Assembly (NCBI GenBank): GCA_017962615.1
Contig: JAGCUZ010000021.1
Location: 1-40,637 of the forward strand
Source of the DNA: Bacteroidales bacterium
GTDB taxonomy: Bacteria > Bacteroidota > Bacteroidia > Bacteroidales > P3
Reading direction: 5' to 3'
Length of the DNA: 40,637 nt
Part shown: piece after piece, positions 33,941-40,637 of the stretch
Layout: each line of letters starts with the position of its first letter
Numbering within the stretch: position 1 is the first letter of the stretch
Translations under genes and position numbers: made by a program
The notes under the pieces: model-generated
Told to the model about the DNA's origin: nothing
Databases searched by the model: none
What the model saw: only the letters and a program-made list of their open reading frames with translations

Positions 33941-35188
33941 TCAGAATTCGTCCACCACGGTGTCCACGCGGTAGAACTTGTCGCCTCGGTGCAGCGGCTG
34001 GTCGGTCTTGATGCTGAACACGTCGCCCTGCTTCACCTGCTCCACATCCTCCGCACCGTCGCCCAGGCGTAAGGCCTCCACTGTTCCGCTGTACACCCCC
34101 GTGGTGCTTCCCGTAACCATGTAGCGGTCGCCCACGGTGAGGCTCTCCCTCGTCTCGAGCTTCACCTCGGCCACGCACGGGCGGTTGTAGTAGTTGGTTA
34201 TCTTGCCAAGGTACACCTTGTTCTCGGTGGCTTGCGAGCCGTAGCGTTCGCTCCATTCGCCCATGGTGCGTCCCATGTAGTAGCCGTCCCAGAAGCCTCG
34301 GTTGAACACCGTGCGCAGCCGAGCCGTCCAGTCGGCAATGCGCTCAGGCGTGTACTCGCCGGCGGCGATGGCCGCGACGGCCTCTTTGTAGCACTCCACC
34401 ACGGTCTTCACGTAGTCGGCGCTCCGCCCGCGCCCCTCTATCTTCAGCACCCGCACACCGGCCTTGGCTATCTTGTCGAGGAAACCTATGGTGCACAGGT
34501 CTTTGGGCGACATGATATACTTGTTGTCGATCTCCAACTCCATGCCGGTCTCCACGTCCTTCACGAGGTATTCGTGGCGGCACAGCTGCAGGCAGGCGCC
34601 GCGGTTGGCGCTGTGGTTGTACGCGTCGAGGCTCAGGTAGCACTTGCCGCTCACCGACATGCACAGCGCCCCGTGGGCAAACACCTCTATCTGTACAAGT
34701 TCGCCCTTGGGCCCGCGTATGTCGTTGTCGTGTATGAACTGCGTAATCTCGGCCACCTGGATCAGCGGCAGCTCGCGAGCCGTGACCATCACGTCGGCAA
34801 ACTGCGCGTAGTAGCGCACCGCCTCCACGTTCGAGATGTTGCACTGCGTGGATATGTGCACCTCGAGCCCTATCTGGTTGGCGTAGGCTATCACGGCCAT
34901 GTCCGACGCTATCACCGCGTCCACGCCGCCGCGCAGGGCGGCGTCGAGTATGGTGCGCATCTCCTCAAGCTCGTGGTTGTATATTATCGTGTTGACAGTC
35001 AGGTATGTCCGCATGTTGTGGGCATGAGCCGAGGCGCACACGCGCTCTATGTCGGCAACGGTGAAGTTGTTGGCCGACCGCGCACGCATGTTAAGGTTGC
35101 CCACGCCGAAATACACCGAGCCCGCACCGGCCTGTATGGCTGCCGCAAGGCTCTCGTACGACCCCACAGGGGCCATTATCTCCATCAT
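33941..35188 (-). CDS. U32-family peptidase-like protein (YegQ/TrhP-type)
   Basis: A 415-residue protein. The family signature is clear: Glu-Val-Phe-Ala-His-Gly-Ala-Leu-Cys-Met-Ser-Val-Ser-Gly-Lys-Cys-Tyr-Leu-Ser, followed by Arg-Gly-Ala-Cys-x-Gln-x-Cys-Arg; these cysteines are candidates for an iron-sulfur centre. The C-terminal part is a small beta barrel. Members once called collagenases include TrhP and RlhA, which hydroxylate tRNA or 23S rRNA using prephenate; that role is the better guess here. ATG 35186-35188 is chosen: it overlaps the upstream TGA as ATGA, a translational-coupling arrangement. A GTG six bases earlier is also possible. Confidence 0.87.
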   Translation of the reverse strand: MMEIMAPVGSYESLAAAIQAGAGSVYFGVGNLNMRARSANNFTVADIERVCASAHAHNMRTYLTVNTIIYNHELEEMRTILDAALRGGVDAVIASDMAVIAYANQIGLEVHISTQCNISNVEAVRYYAQFADVMVTARELPLIQVAEITQFIHDNDIRGPKGELVQIEVFAHGALCMSVSGKCYLSLDAYNHSANRGACLQLCRHEYLVKDVETGMELEIDNKYIMSPKDLCTIGFLDKIAKAGVRVLKIEGRGRSADYVKTVVECYKEAVAAIAAGEYTPERIADWTARLRTVFNRGFWDGYYMGRTMGEWSERYGSQATENKVYLGKITNYYNRPCVAEVKLETRESLTVGDRYMVTGSTTGVYSGTVEALRLGDGAEDVEQVKQGDVFSIKTDQPLHRGDKFYRVDTVVDEF

Positions 35189-36165
35189 TTCCACTTGCTT
35201 TTGTTGTTGGTCTTGTGCGGTGCCGGATGGCGTTTGTACAGGTCGAGGATGGTGAAGTTGGTGTACGGCGTGCGGTACAGCGCGGCATCCTCGCAGGTCA
35301 TGTCGTAGAACATGGTGCGTCCGCCAAGCGCGGCGTCAACAAAGGCCGTGAACTCGTCGAGGGTGTGGCTCAGGTAGGTGGCCGCCTCGTGGCCGCGGTC
35401 TTTGTAGCGCATTATCCAATGGCTGTAGTGCCGCTTGTCGAAGGTCTTGGCAAGCACGTGCGAGCCGTTCAGCGACGAATGCAACGAGCCTCTCAGCCTG
35501 CGGTAGTTCACTATGCGGTCCTTCGTGCCGTGCACGAAGCAGGTGGGTGCCGGCGGCAGGCTGTATTTCAGCTGTCCGTTGCGGCAGTAAACGGCTCCGG
35601 CATACGATATTATGGCCGAGGGTGCGAACTCGTCGGGCAGGTTGTCCACAATCGACAGGTGGTTGGTGCGGCAGTAGTCCAGCTGCAGCACGGTGATGGC
35701 TCCCGAACTGGCTCCGGTAAGCACTATGTTCTCGCGGTCTATGTCGAGCGCCACGGCGTGGTCCCACACGTAGGCTATGGCCGAGGCGCAGTCCTCGACG
35801 GCCATGGCTATGGCCTCCTCAAACAGGCGGTGCGCCTTGAGCAGCTTCACCGTGTCGAAGTTCACCGTGCGCAGGCGCAGACGGTAGTCTATCGAGATTA
35901 CCGTGAAGCCCCGCTCGGCAAGCATAGTGCAGTCCTGCGTCGACGTTCGGTTGTTGCGCGAGCCCTCCTTGAAGCCGCCGCCGAAGACGTATATCACGCA
36001 CGCCTTGTCCTCGCGCGGCTGCTGCGGACGGTACACGTCGAGCTTAAGCTTCGTGCTTCCGCGCTCGGCATATACATAACTCTCCACTTCCTGGCAGCAG
36101 GCGCTGCCAAAGCCTGCCATCATGCAGGCTGCCAATAACAATATCTTGCTGACGGTTCTTTTCAT
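35185..36165 (-). CDS. Secreted alpha/beta-hydrolase (esterase/lipase-like)
   Basis: A 326-residue protein with a signal peptide (about 1-24); Cys residues near 23-24 are possible lipidation sites but the lipobox is poor. The oxyanion segment Phe-Gly-Gly-Gly-Phe (61-65), nucleophile Ser153 in Gly-Ala-Ser-Ser-Gly, acid Asp216 in His-Gly-Thr-Lys-Asp and base His259 in Arg-Gly-His-Glu form a full triad. It resembles the BD-FAE/carboxylesterase branch acting on acyl or feruloyl esters of glycans, but the substrate is not determined. The C-terminal end is basic. It shares an ATGA junction with the U32 gene. Confidence 0.82.
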   Translation of the reverse strand: MKRTVSKILLLAACMMAGFGSACCQEVESYVYAERGSTKLKLDVYRPQQPREDKACVIYVFGGGFKEGSRNNRTSTQDCTMLAERGFTVISIDYRLRLRTVNFDTVKLLKAHRLFEEAIAMAVEDCASAIAYVWDHAVALDIDRENIVLTGASSGAITVLQLDYCRTNHLSIVDNLPDEFAPSAIISYAGAVYCRNGQLKYSLPPAPTCFVHGTKDRIVNYRRLRGSLHSSLNGSHVLAKTFDKRHYSHWIMRYKDRGHEAATYLSHTLDEFTAFVDAALGGRTMFYDMTCEDAALYRTPYTNFTILDLYKRHPAPHKTNNKSKWK

Positions 36166-36169
36166 GGTG

Positions 36170-36177
36170 CAAATTTA
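36170..36177 (-). promoter_or_regulatory. -7 element of the esterase-U32 unit
   Basis: TAAATTTG on the minus strand, followed by CA. The ATG (36163-36165) begins only four bases past the element, so the transcript would be leaderless or nearly so. Confidence 0.55.
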
Positions 36178-36313
36178 CGCAAAAAAAATGAATTCGCACG
36201 CCCACGCGCGAAAATATTTTGTCTATGCGGTCAGTATCAGGCAGTAAGAACCTTGCCCGACTGCTGCTGCAACGCCTCCCGATGCCCGCTCGGGGCATAC
36301 TGATTCTTGAAAA

Positions 36314-37399
36314 TCATGCATGGTTGTCGTGGCACGCATGGCAGTGGCATGTCGCGCCGCCGCACTCCCCGTCGTGGTGCTCATGCTTGTGGAAAGCCCT
36401 CGCTACCAACGATATCGCCAGCAGTGCAATCAGCAGGCACGAGCATATAGTGCCGAACACGTTATGCGTTGGCTCCTCAAGCCCGCAGCAGCCGGCGTGG
36501 CCGCTAACGGCACCTATGTTCGCCCCTATGCCCAAAGCGTTGACCAGCAGGCCGAAAAGCACCGAGAACACCACTATCACCGACAGGTATATTGCCGTGA
36601 AACGGCTACCCATGGCCTTCTTCACCACGAGTATCGACCCCAGGTTGACGGCCGGTCCGGCCATGAGCATCACCAGTGCCGCCCCAGGCGACACGCCTTT
36701 CATTATCAGTGCCGCCGCCACGGGTATGCTGCCAGTGGAGCATATATACATCGGTACCGCAATGACAAGCACTGCAAGCATTTGCAGCAGCGGCTGCGAC
36801 CCGAAGGTGAGGAAGAACTCGTCGGGCACGGCCACGTTTATCAGCGCCGCCAGCAGCAGGCCCACCACGAGGCGCGGCCCTATGTCCTGCAGCATGTCGA
36901 CGTAGGCGTAGCGCAGCACGCGCCATAGGCGGCAGCCCTTCTCGGCCTCCTGCGCCGCAGCCTCATGGCTGTGCGCCTCGTCGCTGCCGCGCATCAGGCG
37001 GTTCACCAACAGGCCGCCGCACACGCCTGTGACCAGCGCAGCCACAGGCCGCACCACGGCAAAGCCGAGCCCCATCAGCGAGAAGGTGGCGAGGATGGAG
37101 TCTATGCCCGTCTGCGGCGTGGCTATGAGGAACGACGCCACGGCTCCGTTCGACGCGTTCTCCTTCTTAAGCCCTACGGCTGTGGGCGTTACGCCACACG
37201 AGCACAGCGGCAGCGGTATGCCGAGCAACGCGGCCCACACCACCGACAGCTTGTTGTCGCGCGACAGGTAGCGGGCGTAGAACCGCCCGGGCACATACAC
37301 GTGCAGCACCCCGGCAATGAAGAATCCCAGCAGCAGATACGGGCTCATGGCGTTGACAACGGCCAGCAGCGACACGAGGAAATTTTGTATATCGGTCAT
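36314..37399 (-). CDS. SO_0444-family permease, probable Cu/Zn or other metal efflux
   Basis: A 361-residue inner-membrane protein of the DUF318/YraQ permease family with about 9-10 helices. The first half has Pro-Leu-Cys-Ser-Cys-Gly-Val-Thr-Pro, the second Ile-Cys-Ser-Thr-Gly-Ser-Ile-Pro, the paired substrate motifs of the family. The tail (about 335-361) is packed with metal ligands: His-Lys-His-Glu-His-His, then Cys-His-Cys-His-Ala-Cys-His. Related proteins export copper/zinc or organoarsenicals. It has its own promoter, overlapped by a palindrome at 37474-37493 that also faces the divergent DUF4491 gene. A hairpin (about 36281-36297) follows its stop. Confidence 0.85.
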   Translation of the reverse strand: MTDIQNFLVSLLAVVNAMSPYLLLGFFIAGVLHVYVPGRFYARYLSRDNKLSVVWAALLGIPLPLCSCGVTPTAVGLKKENASNGAVASFLIATPQTGIDSILATFSLMGLGFAVVRPVAALVTGVCGGLLVNRLMRGSDEAHSHEAAAQEAEKGCRLWRVLRYAYVDMLQDIGPRLVVGLLLAALINVAVPDEFFLTFGSQPLLQMLAVLVIAVPMYICSTGSIPVAAALIMKGVSPGAALVMLMAGPAVNLGSILVVKKAMGSRFTAIYLSVIVVFSVLFGLLVNALGIGANIGAVSGHAGCCGLEEPTHNVFGTICSCLLIALLAISLVARAFHKHEHHDGECGGATCHCHACHDNHA

Positions 37400-37444
37400 A
37401 ATATCAGTTTGTTGTTGTGTTTTGTGTTGTTAATGTTCACTTTG

Positions 37445-37452
37445 CAAAAGTA
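37445..37452 (-). promoter_or_regulatory. -7 element of the metal permease gene
   Basis: TACTTTTG on the minus strand, followed by CA; leader about 39 bases. Confidence 0.7.
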
Positions 37453-37473
37453 CGCATATTCCGCAACACGGAA

Positions 37474-37493
37474 AATCACTAATAATAGTGATT
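37474..37493. promoter_or_regulatory. Perfect palindromic operator candidate between divergent promoters
   Basis: Arms AATCACTA and TAGTGATT with a 4-base centre. It overlaps the expected -33 region of both the minus-strand promoter (37445-37452) and the plus-strand promoter (37515-37522). Outer CCGC...GCGG pairs extend the symmetry. Confidence 0.5.
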
Positions 37494-37514
37494 GTGCGGC
37501 AAAATAGTTAGTCG

Positions 37515-37522
37515 TAACTTTG
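37515..37522 (+). promoter_or_regulatory. -7 element of the DUF4491 gene
   Basis: TAACTTTG followed by CA; expected transcription start near 37528. Confidence 0.7.
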
Positions 37523-37582
37523 CATTTCGAACTGAACCTTTTGTTTTTCAGGCAAAACATTGAAATCAAATATATTGGCTAT

Positions 37583-37870
37583 ATGAATATTCACGGACTT
37601 ATCATCGGGGCCGCCACATTTCTGTGCATCGGCGTGTTCCATCCCATCGTTATCAAAGCCGAATACCATTGGGGCACAGGCTGTTGGTGGCTGTTTCTTC
37701 TTGCAGGCCTCGGCTGCGTGGTAGGCTCGCTGTTGGTCTCAGGTACGGTGCCGTCAACCCTGCTGGGCGTGGTGGCCTTCTCGTGCTTCTGGTCTATCTA
37801 CGAGCTCTTCGAGCAGCGCAAACGCGTCGAGCGAGGTTGGTTTCCCCGCAACCCCAAGCGCGGCACGTGA
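37583..37870 (+). CDS. DUF4491 small membrane protein
   Basis: A 95-residue protein with about three membrane helices, beginning Met-Asn-Ile-His-Gly-Leu-Ile-Ile-Gly and containing Phe-His-Pro-Ile-Val-Ile-Lys-Ala-Glu-Tyr, the conserved core of DUF4491 in Bacteroidota. The C-terminus has Glu-Gln-Arg-Lys-Arg-Val and a basic end (Asn-Pro-Lys-Arg), likely cytoplasmic. Function is unknown. ATG 37583 is preferred over the upstream frame from 37520 because transcription starts after the latter. It is divergent from the permease across a shared palindrome. Confidence 0.85.
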   Translation: MNIHGLIIGAATFLCIGVFHPIVIKAEYHWGTGCWWLFLLAGLGCVVGSLLVSGTVPSTLLGVVAFSCFWSIYELFEQRKRVERGWFPRNPKRGT

Positions 37871-37894
37871 CCACCGTCGGCATGCAGCGTACCA

Positions 37895-37992
37895 GCGTCC
37901 CGACAGGGACGCGATATGCATAACACCGTATAAGCCGTTGGCGCAATGCGGTGATGCAAACCCACTCTCACCCTGCGTCCCGACAGGGACGC
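37895..37992 (+). repeat. Short palindromic repeat pair GCGTCCC-GACA-GGGACGC, period 80
   Basis: Two identical 18-base hairpin units lie at 37895-37912 and 37975-37992. Between them is a third hairpin, CACCGTAT / ATGCGGTG (37924-37931, 37946-37953). The set looks like a repeated intergenic element before the flavodoxin gene. Confidence 0.7.
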
Positions 37993-38081
37993 GACAATGC
38001 GGCATGCGAACGCCGAAAATACTATCGTATACTAAAACCCGCGCACATGCGTTATTACGGCAAACAAAATCCTTTACGAAC

Positions 38082-38912
38082 ATGAAAACATTCAAAGTCA
38101 TGCTGACAATCGCAGCAGTGGCGCTCGCTGCCACCTCGTGCGCCCCCAAGCAGGAGGCGCCGAAAGTCCTGGTCCTCTATTACTCTCAGACCTCCAACAC
38201 CAAGGCGGTGGCCGAAGAGATTGCCTCGCGCCTCGGCGCCGACATCGAGGAGATAGTCCCCGTGAAGCCCTTCGACGGCGACTTCATGGCCACCATCGAG
38301 CGTTGCAAGCAGGAGCGCGAGCAAGGCACAGCCACCGAAATACAGCCCCTCAAGGCCGACTTGGCGCAGTACGACGTGGTTTTCATAGGCTATCCCGTAT
38401 GGTTTGGCACCTATGCGCCGCCCGTGGCCACGTTCCTCTCACAGGCCGACCTGAGCGGCAAGCGCGTCGTGCCCTTCTGCACCTTCGGTAGCGGCGGACT
38501 CGAGTCGAGCGTCAAAGACCTCGCCGAGTGTCAGCCCGACGCCAAGATAATGCCCGGCTACGGCGTACGCGCCGCACGCATGGACAAGATGCCCGCCGAG
38601 GTGGAGCAGTTCCTCATAGCCAACGGCTTCATCGAAGGCGAATATGTCGAGCCCGAGCCCTTCTCCGAGCAGCACCCCGTGAGCGATGAAGAGACGGCCG
38701 TCTTCGATGCCGCCGTCGACGGCTACCCGATGCTCAACGCCAAAGCCACCGCCGTGGCCTCGCGCGCCATCCCAGGCGGCACCGAGTACATGTTCACCGC
38801 CGTCGACCAGCCCCGCGCCGACAAGCCCGATATGCCGCCCGCCGGCGAGCTGACGGTCTACGTCACCGTGGCTGACACCTCAGCCCCGGTCTTCACCAAG
38901 GTAATCCGCTAA
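38082..38912 (+). CDS. Flavodoxin-like lipoprotein
   Basis: A 276-residue protein. Leu-Ala-Ala-Thr-Ser-Cys (Cys20) ends a lipoprotein signal peptide. The flavodoxin fold then begins Val-Leu-Val-Leu-Tyr-Tyr-Ser-Gln-Thr-Ser-Asn-Thr, with the FMN phosphate loop at 35-40. The Tyr-Pro-Val-Trp-Phe-Gly-Thr-Tyr segment and Phe-Cys-Thr-Phe-Gly-Ser-Gly-Gly-Leu match flavin-ring loops of the flavodoxin_4 type. A C-terminal extension of about 90 residues (from about 185) has no recognised domain. Flavodoxins are normally cytoplasmic, so FMN loading outside the inner membrane is the open point. ATG 38082 is set by the signal peptide. Terminator at 39009-39050. Confidence 0.85.
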   Translation: MKTFKVMLTIAAVALAATSCAPKQEAPKVLVLYYSQTSNTKAVAEEIASRLGADIEEIVPVKPFDGDFMATIERCKQEREQGTATEIQPLKADLAQYDVVFIGYPVWFGTYAPPVATFLSQADLSGKRVVPFCTFGSGGLESSVKDLAECQPDAKIMPGYGVRAARMDKMPAEVEQFLIANGFIEGEYVEPEPFSEQHPVSDEETAVFDAAVDGYPMLNAKATAVASRAIPGGTEYMFTAVDQPRADKPDMPPAGELTVYVTVADTSAPVFTKVIR

Positions 38913-39008
38913 CAGTCAGTGGTAGGCACCGGACGCACCCCGTCCGCCCGTAATCCCGCCTGACAAAGCCGGCAGACCCTCATTGGTCTGCAATAATCCT
39001 CCCCCCGA

Positions 39009-39050
39009 CACTCCGAGCGAGCTCTCCAGCCCCCGCTCGGAGTGTTTTTT
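39009..39050 (+). terminator. Intrinsic terminator after the flavodoxin gene
   Basis: A perfect 11-bp stem CACTCCGAGCG / CGCTCGGAGTG with a 14-base loop and six T. A smaller hairpin GCAGACC/GGTCTGC is at 38972-38991. Confidence 0.9.
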
Positions 39051-39169
39051 CATCCCGTCCCGTATTGTTAAAGCATTCACTTACCCCAATTCCAAATCCT
39101 CCCAACAGTCCATCCTACACCCACTAAAACTCTCCTCCAAATCCACCCCCAACAGCCCCAAAATAGACT

Positions 39170-39345
39170 CAAAACAACCCCCCGTTTCACCTATTTCCCA
39201 CCCCCTCGGCGAACTAAATATAGGGTACATTTAGAGAAGATATATAGTTGATAAGGAGTTGGTCCCACCAACTCCTTATCAACTATATACTTACGATTTA
39301 CGTTCTATATACCAAAATCGGGGTCGGTTGCAATTTTGAACGCGA
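39170..39345 (+). repeat. Dispersed palindromic intergenic repeat, copy 2
   Basis: Second copy of the element at 9345-9520, same orientation. Its palindrome is perfect: 39241-39263 pairs with 39267-39289 base for base (23 bp) around the loop CCC. Upstream (39084-39190) the top strand is C-rich and nearly free of G; downstream it becomes G-rich and C-poor. The gap 38913-39635 holds no gene; it has the terminator, this repeat and the promoter at 39592. Confidence 0.85.
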
Positions 39346-39591
39346 TTTAAAATGTGTTGGTAAGTGGTTGGGATAAAGTAGAATACAGAGATGCTTCGTG
39401 CTAATTTTCCTAAAAATGCCTTGGGACGGTTTTGCGGTTTTGAAGAGGCTTTTTTGACCACTTACGGCGACATGTTCGAGGTGGTGAAATCGTGCCGATG
39501 AAACCTCTCTGTAATCCGGCGTCGCAGCCGCCGAAACGGACCATATTTCCGCCTGTGTCAAAATTTATTTCGCCATGTCGTAAAAAGTTAG

Positions 39592-39599
39592 TATCTTTG
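39592..39599 (+). promoter_or_regulatory. -7 element of the HigB-HigA chimera
   Basis: TATCTTTG followed by CA. Expected transcription start near 39606, 30 bases before ATG 39636, which rules out the longer frame from 39492. Confidence 0.7.
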
Positions 39600-39635
39600 C
39601 AGTCGAAAATAGGATTCATCATTTGGGGTAATAAT

Positions 39636-40022
39636 ATGAACGTCACATTCGAAGATACGGCACTGGAAGAGTTGTACCTACAAGGTAAGATGAGAAAAAC
39701 GCACCCGGGTGAGTTGGTGCGCGACGAGTTGCGTGAGCGTGGGCTGACACAGCGTCAGCTGGCTGCCATGGCAGGGTTGAAGCCTACGGTGATAAGTGAG
39801 GTGGTGCGCGCACAACGCAGTGTGACCGAGGAGATTGCTGCCTCGTTGGAGAAGGCTTTAGGGATACCCGCGGCGATGTGGATGAACCTGCAGTCGCAGT
39901 ACGACCATGATACCGCGGCAATGAATGTAAAGCGTGAGAACGTGGTTGTCACCATCCCCGTAAGCGACCGAAACCTGCTGCGCGACTTGTCCCATAAGTT
40001 TGGCTGGGTTTGTATGCTGTAA
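39636..40022 (+). CDS. HigA-family antitoxin with a HigB-toxin-like N-terminus (chimera)
   Basis: A 128-residue protein. Residues 1-18 read like the start of a HigB toxin: the first eight match the intact toxin of this window (19333-19647) in seven positions, and Leu-Glu-x-Leu-x-Leu follows in both. At residue 19 the sequence changes to a complete HigA: Arg-Lys-Thr-His-Pro-Gly-Glu-Leu, then a helix-turn-helix (Leu-Thr-Gln-Arg-Gln-Leu-Ala-Ala to Glu-Val-Val-Arg-Ala-Gln-Arg) and Leu-Glu-Lys-Ala-Leu-Gly-Ile-Pro. The frame is continuous. An internal ATG at 39690 would give a normal 110-residue HigA. No toxin gene adjoins it, so it is an orphan regulator or antitoxin. Its promoter supports the chimeric start. 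Confidence 0.82.
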   Translation: MNVTFEDTALEELYLQGKMRKTHPGELVRDELRERGLTQRQLAAMAGLKPTVISEVVRAQRSVTEEIAASLEKALGIPAAMWMNLQSQYDHDTAAMNVKRENVVVTIPVSDRNLLRDLSHKFGWVCML

Positions 40023-40115
40023 ATTTGTTGTGCTTAGACTTTGCGAGATATATCCTGTTGAACCTGTTGCTTTTGAAGATAATATTTAATACCTAAAAAT
40101 AATTAGAAAAAACCT

Positions 40116-40637
40116 ATGAGCGTTATCAAACCTTTCAAGGGCTTTCGCCCGCCCGTCGACATAGTCGAGAAACTGGCTTCGCGTCCTTACGACGTGCTTA
40201 ACTCCGAAGAGGCTCGCGTTGAGTGCGAGGGCAACCCCTACAGCCTGCTCCATGTGACCAAGGCCGAGATTGACCTGCCCAAGGGCACCGACGAGCACTC
40301 GCCCGAAGTGTACCTGCAGGTGGTGAAGAACTACAACCTGTACAAGGACCTCGGATGGCTGGTGAAGTATGATGAGGAGAAACTCTACATCTACGCCCAG
40401 AGCATGAATCCCAAGGACGCCAACGCCAAGTGGCAGTACGGCATCGTGGCCTGCGCCTACAGCGAGGACTATGTGAACAAAATGATCCAGAAGCACGAGC
40501 TGACCCGCAAGGACAAGGAAGAGGACCGCATGAAACATGTGCGCATCACCAACGCCAACGTGGAGTCGGTGTTCTTCGCCTATCCTGCCGTGGCCCGCAT
40601 CGACGAGATCGTGGCCGGCATCACCGCCAAGAAGCCC
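40116..40637 (+). CDS. DUF1015 family protein, N-terminal part (3' truncated by window edge)
   Basis: An open frame starts at ATG 40116 and runs 174 codons to the window end with no stop. It begins Val-Ile-Lys-Pro-Phe-Lys-Gly-Phe-Arg-Pro, with Ala-Ser-Arg-Pro-Tyr-Asp-Val-Leu, Asn-Pro-Tyr-Ser-Leu-Leu-His-Val, and Tyr-Gly-Ile-Val-Ala-Cys-Ala, the conserved start of DUF1015. Full members have about 410-420 residues. In Bacteroidota this gene often follows serine-synthesis genes, but here it follows the chimeric antitoxin. Biochemical role is unknown. Confidence 0.88.
   Translation, partial: MSVIKPFKGFRPPVDIVEKLASRPYDVLNSEEARVECEGNPYSLLHVTKAEIDLPKGTDEHSPEVYLQVVKNYNLYKDLGWLVKYDEEKLYIYAQSMNPKDANAKWQYGIVACAYSEDYVNKMIQKHELTRKDKEEDRMKHVRITNANVESVFFAYPAVARIDEIVAGITAKKP

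Noticed and set aside
31875-34256. Longer 793-residue version of the BspA-like protein
   Set aside because: The extra N-terminus overlaps the U32 gene and hides the signal peptide that begins at 33929.
37895-37992. CRISPR array
   Set aside because: Only two palindromic units, spacing 62 bases with an internal hairpin, and no cas gene.

Overview
The window is chromosomal DNA of a Bacteroidales bacterium. Many transcription units start at the Bacteroidota-type -7 element TAnnTTTG. Secreted proteins carry Ser/Ala-X-Ala-Gln signal peptides, and at least three end in type IX secretion (T9SS) sorting domains. The set includes DUF4491, a BspA-type leucine-rich repeat protein, an SO_0444-type permease, the CTC form of L25 and a SEC-C-tailed SecA. 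The genes are GC-rich and the spacers AT-rich. Family or genus cannot be fixed from the sequence, but T9SS cargo argues for a lineage that has that secretion system. The first gene (MFS transporter) and the last (DUF1015) run off the ends.

Layout. 1-9.0 kb: MFS transporter end, an Omp85-type barrel, a short-chain dehydrogenase, then on the minus strand a tyrS-nhaC pair and a 1015-aa T9SS beta-propeller protein. 9.0-9.8 kb: gene-free DNA with a dispersed palindromic repeat and a very G-rich tract. 9.8-16.1 kb: prs-rplY, era, a secreted YD-repeat-like protein, and an SSS symporter with RNase Z. 16.1-19.0 kb: a promoter, a rod-like structured RNA resembling 6S RNA, and four tandem paralogues of a small secreted CsgG/LpoB-like family, one fused to a C-type-lectin-like (FISUMP/DUF1566-type) domain. 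19.0-23.7 kb: a higBA toxin-antitoxin pair, secA, and a PepSY-like secreted protein. 23.8-29.0 kb: a five-gene minus-strand operon with Kce-type beta-keto acid cleavage enzyme, secreted arginine/agmatine deiminase with T9SS tail, TatD hydrolase, GT2 glycosyltransferase and TrmH methyltransferase. 29.2-36.2 kb: sirtuin, tRNA-Pro(GGG), HtrA protease, BspA-like protein, and an esterase-U32 pair joined by an ATGA overlap. 36.3-40.6 kb: metal permease and DUF4491 read divergently from a perfect palindrome, a flavodoxin-like lipoprotein, the second copy of the palindromic repeat, a HigB-HigA chimeric antitoxin, and DUF1015.

The most unusual items are the four-paralogue CsgG/LpoB-like cluster behind the structured RNA, the in-frame fusion of a HigB toxin N-terminus to a HigA antitoxin (with an intact related higBA pair 20 kb away), the dispersed repeat with a 23-bp perfect stem, and the operon coupling kce to a T9SS-exported deiminase. 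Function is housekeeping for tyrS, prs, rplY, era, rnz, secA, trmH and the tRNA; much of the rest faces the envelope or the outside of the cell. No CRISPR array, rRNA, transposase, integrase or reverse transcriptase was seen.
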